64,000 nt of DNA, taken from contig CP099841.1 of NCBI GenBank assembly GCA_030062745.1, forward strand, positions 29,577,398 through 29,641,397. The letters run 5' to 3'. This document shows, one piece after another, positions 59,923 to 64,000 of the stretch. The notes under the pieces are model-generated. The model was not told the origin of the DNA and did no database searches. It worked only from the letters and a program-made list of their open reading frames with translations. This stretch comes from Capitulum mitella. Taxonomy: Eukaryota; Arthropoda; Thecostraca; Pollicipedomorpha; Pollicipedidae. The position numbers and the translations under genes are program-made. Numbering within the stretch: position 1 is the first letter of the stretch; the number at the start of each line of letters is the position of its first letter.

Positions 59923-60771
59923 GCGCTGAGCAATCGCGACCATGAACCACCGTGAACATGACCATCTTCGCACAGCATTGTTACCACCCATTTAAGTAAA
60001 TGGAAACATTCAGCGCCAAACCAAGGCAGAAAAACGGGCCAACAGTACGTCGGACTATTTAGTCATACTTTTTAGACGCTGCGAAAATGGCCATTGTCGT
60101 GAAACGATTGTTGTAAACTACAGTTGGCTGCTCCCATGTTTAAAAACAAAGAAAAACACCCGCACACTTTTCACATTTCACCTGCTGCCGGATGTTTTGA
60201 TGCCTGTGGCATTGCGTAAGGGTGAGGGAATATGTCGCTGGAGCTTTTTGCCTTGATTTTTGCTTGGTCATCTTTAACGCCAGGATTGCCTCAGTCTCAT
60301 ACGGAGGCGATAGGCACAGCCCTCTAATCGACACTGCAACGCATTAATGTCTGAGATAAATCACTGCCGCCGAAACGCTTGGCCGCCTCTCGTCCATTAA
60401 AGCGATGGTTGCGCCGCACCGCCCGCGGCAGTCCGGATCGAGCGCGACCTTCGCCAACACATCGGTCTTAGGTATGCGGCCGGCCCCGGGCCGATGTCGA
60501 GGACACTATGGGGTCACTCGTCTGCACGGCCGGCCTGTCCGGCAGTCCGGGCCGCCTGTCCAGGGTGCCCGGCTGTCCGGCTGCCCTGTCCGGTGTCCGG
60601 CGCGGTCCGCTGAGGGAGGTGCCCAGGTCGGCTGTACCGGCGCTGTACGTCCGTACTTCGGGCTGGCAGTGAGAGGCGTGCCTGTCGGCGCCTCTGTGGT
60701 GCCGTATCTGATCTGGGAATCGTTGGCCGGGCGGTGATAAAGTTGTCTGGGCGGGGTCGGCGTCAGCGCAA

Positions 60772-60787
60772 GGGGGGGGGGGGGGGG
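60772..60787. repeat. Poly(G) tract
   Basis: Sixteen consecutive G residues. Confidence 0.9.
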
Positions 60788-60893
60788 CTGGCCAGGGAGA
60801 GGCCGAAGGGACTGCAGTCTGGGGGCCAGGAATTTATCTCAGGGCGGCGATGGAAAACGGACAGGCAGAGACTGAGGGCACTGGAGACAATGC

Positions 60894-60917
60894 AGAGAGA
60901 GAGAGAGAGAGAGAGAG
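60894..60917. repeat. (GA)n microsatellite
   Basis: About twelve uninterrupted GA units. Confidence 0.95.
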
Positions 60918-61441
60918 CGGAGGGTGTGCCAACGGAGGGAGACGGTTATGAATTTTCAGTATTGGGAGAAAATGGCCAAGCTGGCGATTTTAGGATGGCT
61001 TGGCGATGGCGATGGCGATTTTCTAGAAAACATGCACACAAATAGCGGTCATCTTATGATCAGAAAATATGGCTGGTAACGTCACCGTTGGCGTTGACGG
61101 TGCCGTTGGCGATGGCGTCGGAGGTTAGCGGGCGATAATTCTGCCATTAACATCTAACGCCACCGCCAAACTTGATACATGGGTTAAATGTCTGGCAGTT
61201 ATTGGCTGGAAGAAAAAACGGTGGACTTGGTTCGTGCCAGCCTTTCTCGAACACATTTTTAGTGTTCACGCGGCTGGTTCGGTAGAAAATAGAAACGCTG
61301 TCGTGCCGGTGGAAGAGGTAAAACAGGGGCGAAAGTGTTCACATGAAAAAGACTGGTTATTGCCATGAAAACAGAGGAAGGCCAGTTAGTCGCCGGGAAC
61401 TGGATATGTTGGTCTCAGCGGACTGTGAGCTTGAAACCGAG

Positions 61442-61519
61442 CTGTTGTACCTCGCCGGTTCCCCGGCCTGTTTTCATTAAATAATGAAAACAGGCCGGGG
61501 AAACGGCGAGATATAACAG
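61442..61519. repeat. Long near-perfect hairpin, 37-bp arms, 4-base loop
   Basis: The arm 61442-61478 pairs with 61483-61519 at 33 of 37 positions around AAAT, and at least two more base pairs extend outwards. The inner 21 pairs (TTCCCCGGCCTGTTTTCATT side) are almost perfect. The stem size is like that of a pre-miRNA or a small foldback element. No target duplication was identified. Confidence 0.85.
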
Positions 61520-63945
61520 CTTGCGTTAACGATGCGTTACCAATGCATAATATGATGCACTGCAACTCATGGGTACAAAACAGGCGAGACAGAGGTCAAG
61601 GCTATCGCACTTTCTAGAAGAAAACCAAGTTTCACTTGACATAATTGTTATTCAACCTCTCTGTGGTTGTGTGTCAACCTCCGGATTTGCGTGATCATAT
61701 GAAAGAGGGCTTCCGTTATAAACGAGAACGCATCCTCAGCCCTAAAGGCGATAACTCTGCTCTGCCCGTAACGTATGCCGACCATCCAGATTACAGACGA
61801 CGTCGTATTTTTTTTAAAGAAATTCCACGTCATGAAGTCTGCACACAATCCAAAGATTTCACGACATGATCAAATGTTGTATTTGTATATTCTGGCATTC
61901 CATCTTATCCATACCCTCACGGTCAAATGTGGCGGGAGTCTGCTGTACTGAACCCTGCACTAATCACTGATTACCCCTAGCATCATCATTCGCGCACTGT
62001 TCCGAAAGCGGCGCCACCGTCCACATGCTTTCACTTCTTTTTCCTGGCAAAAGGCGAACTGGGGTGCTCCGTGCTTCCAGTTGTTATGGGCAGGCTGATC
62101 TGACGTGTGCTGCACCTCCGAAATTGCGAAAGGTGCGGCAGCGAATGTGCGTGTAGCGCAGCGCCGTAGACATGCCCTGTGTTCTGAAAACCGTGACCTC
62201 TGGTCGGCCGCGTTGTCCGTCGGCGGAGGTCAGCCGCCACCTTTGACTTCCCGGCATAAGTGAACCCCGCACTGACTGGGGTGATTCTCCATCTCCCAGT
62301 TACCTGGGGGTTTTCTTCGCCTTTCGTCATCACTGAAACTGGCACTGATTGGGATATTTCTCTACATTCCAGTGATTTGGGTTTTTTTGTCGCCCCTTGC
62401 TTATCGCCAGAATCAGCGGTCCGGTTTCGGGCAATCAAACGGCAATTCACGGATCGCCGCCCTGAGGCCCCGTGTATGGCCCATTTATTGACCTCAAGGT
62501 CAGTGATGATGTGATAAATCTGTCAAAAGTCCCAAAATTGACGGCAGCTTGTTGAGTCTTTGAACGTTGTTAAGTTTGCACTTGTTAAGTTAATGTACCT
62601 CTTTGGAGATACGTTAACAGACCATGAATGGTCGAAGTTGGCAATATCTGGTGTCAAAAGGACATATTCTTCCCATCAAAATCGTTTTTTTCTGTCAAAA
62701 GCAGCCCGAAGTCAACCTAGGTCACTATGGCAAAGGAGGTTATGATCCGAAGTTGGACACTTCGCGTCTTCCCGATGCAGAATCTCACTAGAAAATAACA
62801 AATGGCATTTGCTTCTCAGTGCTTTTAATACTTTGGTCTCTGGAGCCAAATTTGCGCCAGGAAAGAGGCTCAACTGACCCTGCCGGAAACGACCTGATGC
62901 GCGTTTCTTATATCCCTGTTCAGCTTCTCTCAAGTCATTCCCAAAAAGAAGATCAAAACGTCAGTACTAAAGAGCATGCATGACGCTAGCTTTCCTCACA
63001 TAATCCTTGAAAATTTGGGATCAATATCATGACAGTTCACAGACCTATTTTGTCGAGGGCAAGTCATGAAGAAATCATTACGCGGCAACGTTCGTCATCG
63101 TATATGAAAGGTTCGAATTATTTTGCGGTTTCAGTCCTAATCAATGCCATGCATGATGTGACTTCCGACATGACGCCATGCAGTGACTTCTGCACTTCTC
63201 AAAAGCGCTCTGTCCCATAGGGTCCAATACATGGTCGGGTCAAGGTTATCTTAAATCAAAATTGTGGGTTGAGGTCGGCGACCCTTTTGTCCTGTTACTG
63301 ACTTTGGGGAGGTCGCGAAGCAATCGAAATCATTTACTTGCCTAGCGGCAATAGTTTTAGTCTCGGTATTATCAAAAGGAATTATCGACCCTTCAAGAGC
63401 ACTCTGTTCCATAAGATCCATTGCGAACCCGAATCCGTGGACATGTCCCCCGTAACGACGCGTTTAAGGTAGCTGTGAAATTTTAGGGCTCACAATGGAC
63501 ATTAACTATCAGACCAACAGACCTCTGGGCTCGTTCCTATTTCATCGCTCTATCACCGTTCGGCTTGAAAATGGCTGGTGTGGGGCTTCGTACCTCGCGC
63601 ACTGTCAAAATTGGCCAAGTGGCGAAGAATATCGGCGAAGCATGGACGAAATCCACAGCCTGGGATGATTCGTGGAATATACTGACTCGCTTACTAAATT
63701 TCGCCTGCATTTTCTATTAATGCACATTGAAAGGTGCACGCAGAATATTGTTAGATTACCACAGTTAAAGTCAGCAACACATGAAATCAGAAATTACCCG
63801 TATTTCCGTACACAGAACATAAAGTATAACATAACGTATGGACGCATTCACGTGTAGGGAGACAGGATTATTCGGCGCTCCCCGCAGATTAAGAATGTTT
63901 CAAAAGGAGGATGCAGAAGGGTAAAAGTCAAGAAGGGGCGATTTT
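61520..63945. other. Unassigned sequence
   Basis: TGACCTCAAGGTCA, an everted half-site pair with two spacer bases, lies at 62489-62502. No gene supported; a 75-codon frame at 61645-61869 has no recognised domain. Confidence 0.3.
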
Positions 63946-64000
63946 TATTTCTGTAACTCAATTGTTTATGGACCAATTTTGGTGCAACTGGCATGAAACA
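63946..64000. repeat. Start of another copy related to the piggyBac-type element
   Basis: The last 55 bases match 40430-40480: TAACTC then TTGTTTATGGACC(A/G)ATTT then ACTGGCATGAA. The copy runs off the window edge. Confidence 0.6.

Larger units (their letters stand above)
59923..61441. other. Unassigned sequence with GC-rich block and G16/(GA)n tracts
   Basis: CpG-rich at about 60400-60790 with repeated TGTCCGG words, a G16 tract at 60772-60787, a (GA)n tract at 60894-60917, and a short GGCGAT repeat at about 61002-61018. No gene supported. Confidence 0.4.

Overview
This window looks like non-coding and intergenic or intronic DNA from an animal, probably a protostome invertebrate. The support is indirect: one short exon reads like an invertebrate class 1 semaphorin and has animal-type splice sites at both ends, there is a broken LINE reverse transcriptase, a tRNA-derived SINE, a piggyBac-type element with TTAA duplications, many dinucleotide microsatellites and GC-rich minisatellites. 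There is no operon structure, no ribosome-binding-site-led gene and no dense coding. The organism cannot be named from this sequence. Nearly all open frames above 60 codons are chance or repeat-driven frames.

Layout. 0-3 kb: a copy of dispersed repeat R2, a nested hairpin, and a 97-bp semaphorin-like exon on the minus strand (2717-2813). 3-31 kb: a patchwork of moderate-GC unique sequence and CpG-dense GC-rich blocks of a few hundred bases. Many of these blocks are minisatellites (34, 14, 46, 40, 37, 27, 36 and 32 bp units); the 37-bp array carries ten CACGTG E-boxes. At 19.57-21.84 kb there is an imperfect palindrome with arms of about 1.0-1.1 kb, rich in TGACCT. 31-43 kb: a second copy of dispersed repeat R1 (the first is at 16.1 kb), a SINE, and the decayed remains of a gene of an invertebrate multi-copy family at 39.6-42.2 kb. 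A 1,210-bp piggyBac-type non-autonomous element with TTAA duplications interrupts its coding frame. 43-64 kb: a LINE 3' fragment, three more minisatellites, (TA)n, (GA)n and (CA)(TA)(TG) microsatellites, a second R2 copy, a 37-bp-arm hairpin, and sequence related to the inside of the piggyBac-type element.

How it fits together. The only host exon I can defend is the semaphorin-like one. It is transcribed leftwards, so the bulk of the window lies upstream of it and could be a long 5' intron or upstream region (inference). A recurring theme is TGACCT/AGGTCA, the nuclear-receptor half-site, which is concentrated in the repeats. Two perfect AGGTCA-N-TGACCT palindromes lie just before the decayed gene, and a perfect direct repeat with 1-nt spacing lies inside the piggyBac-type element. 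No CRISPR array, rRNA, intact tRNA or intact autonomous transposon was seen.
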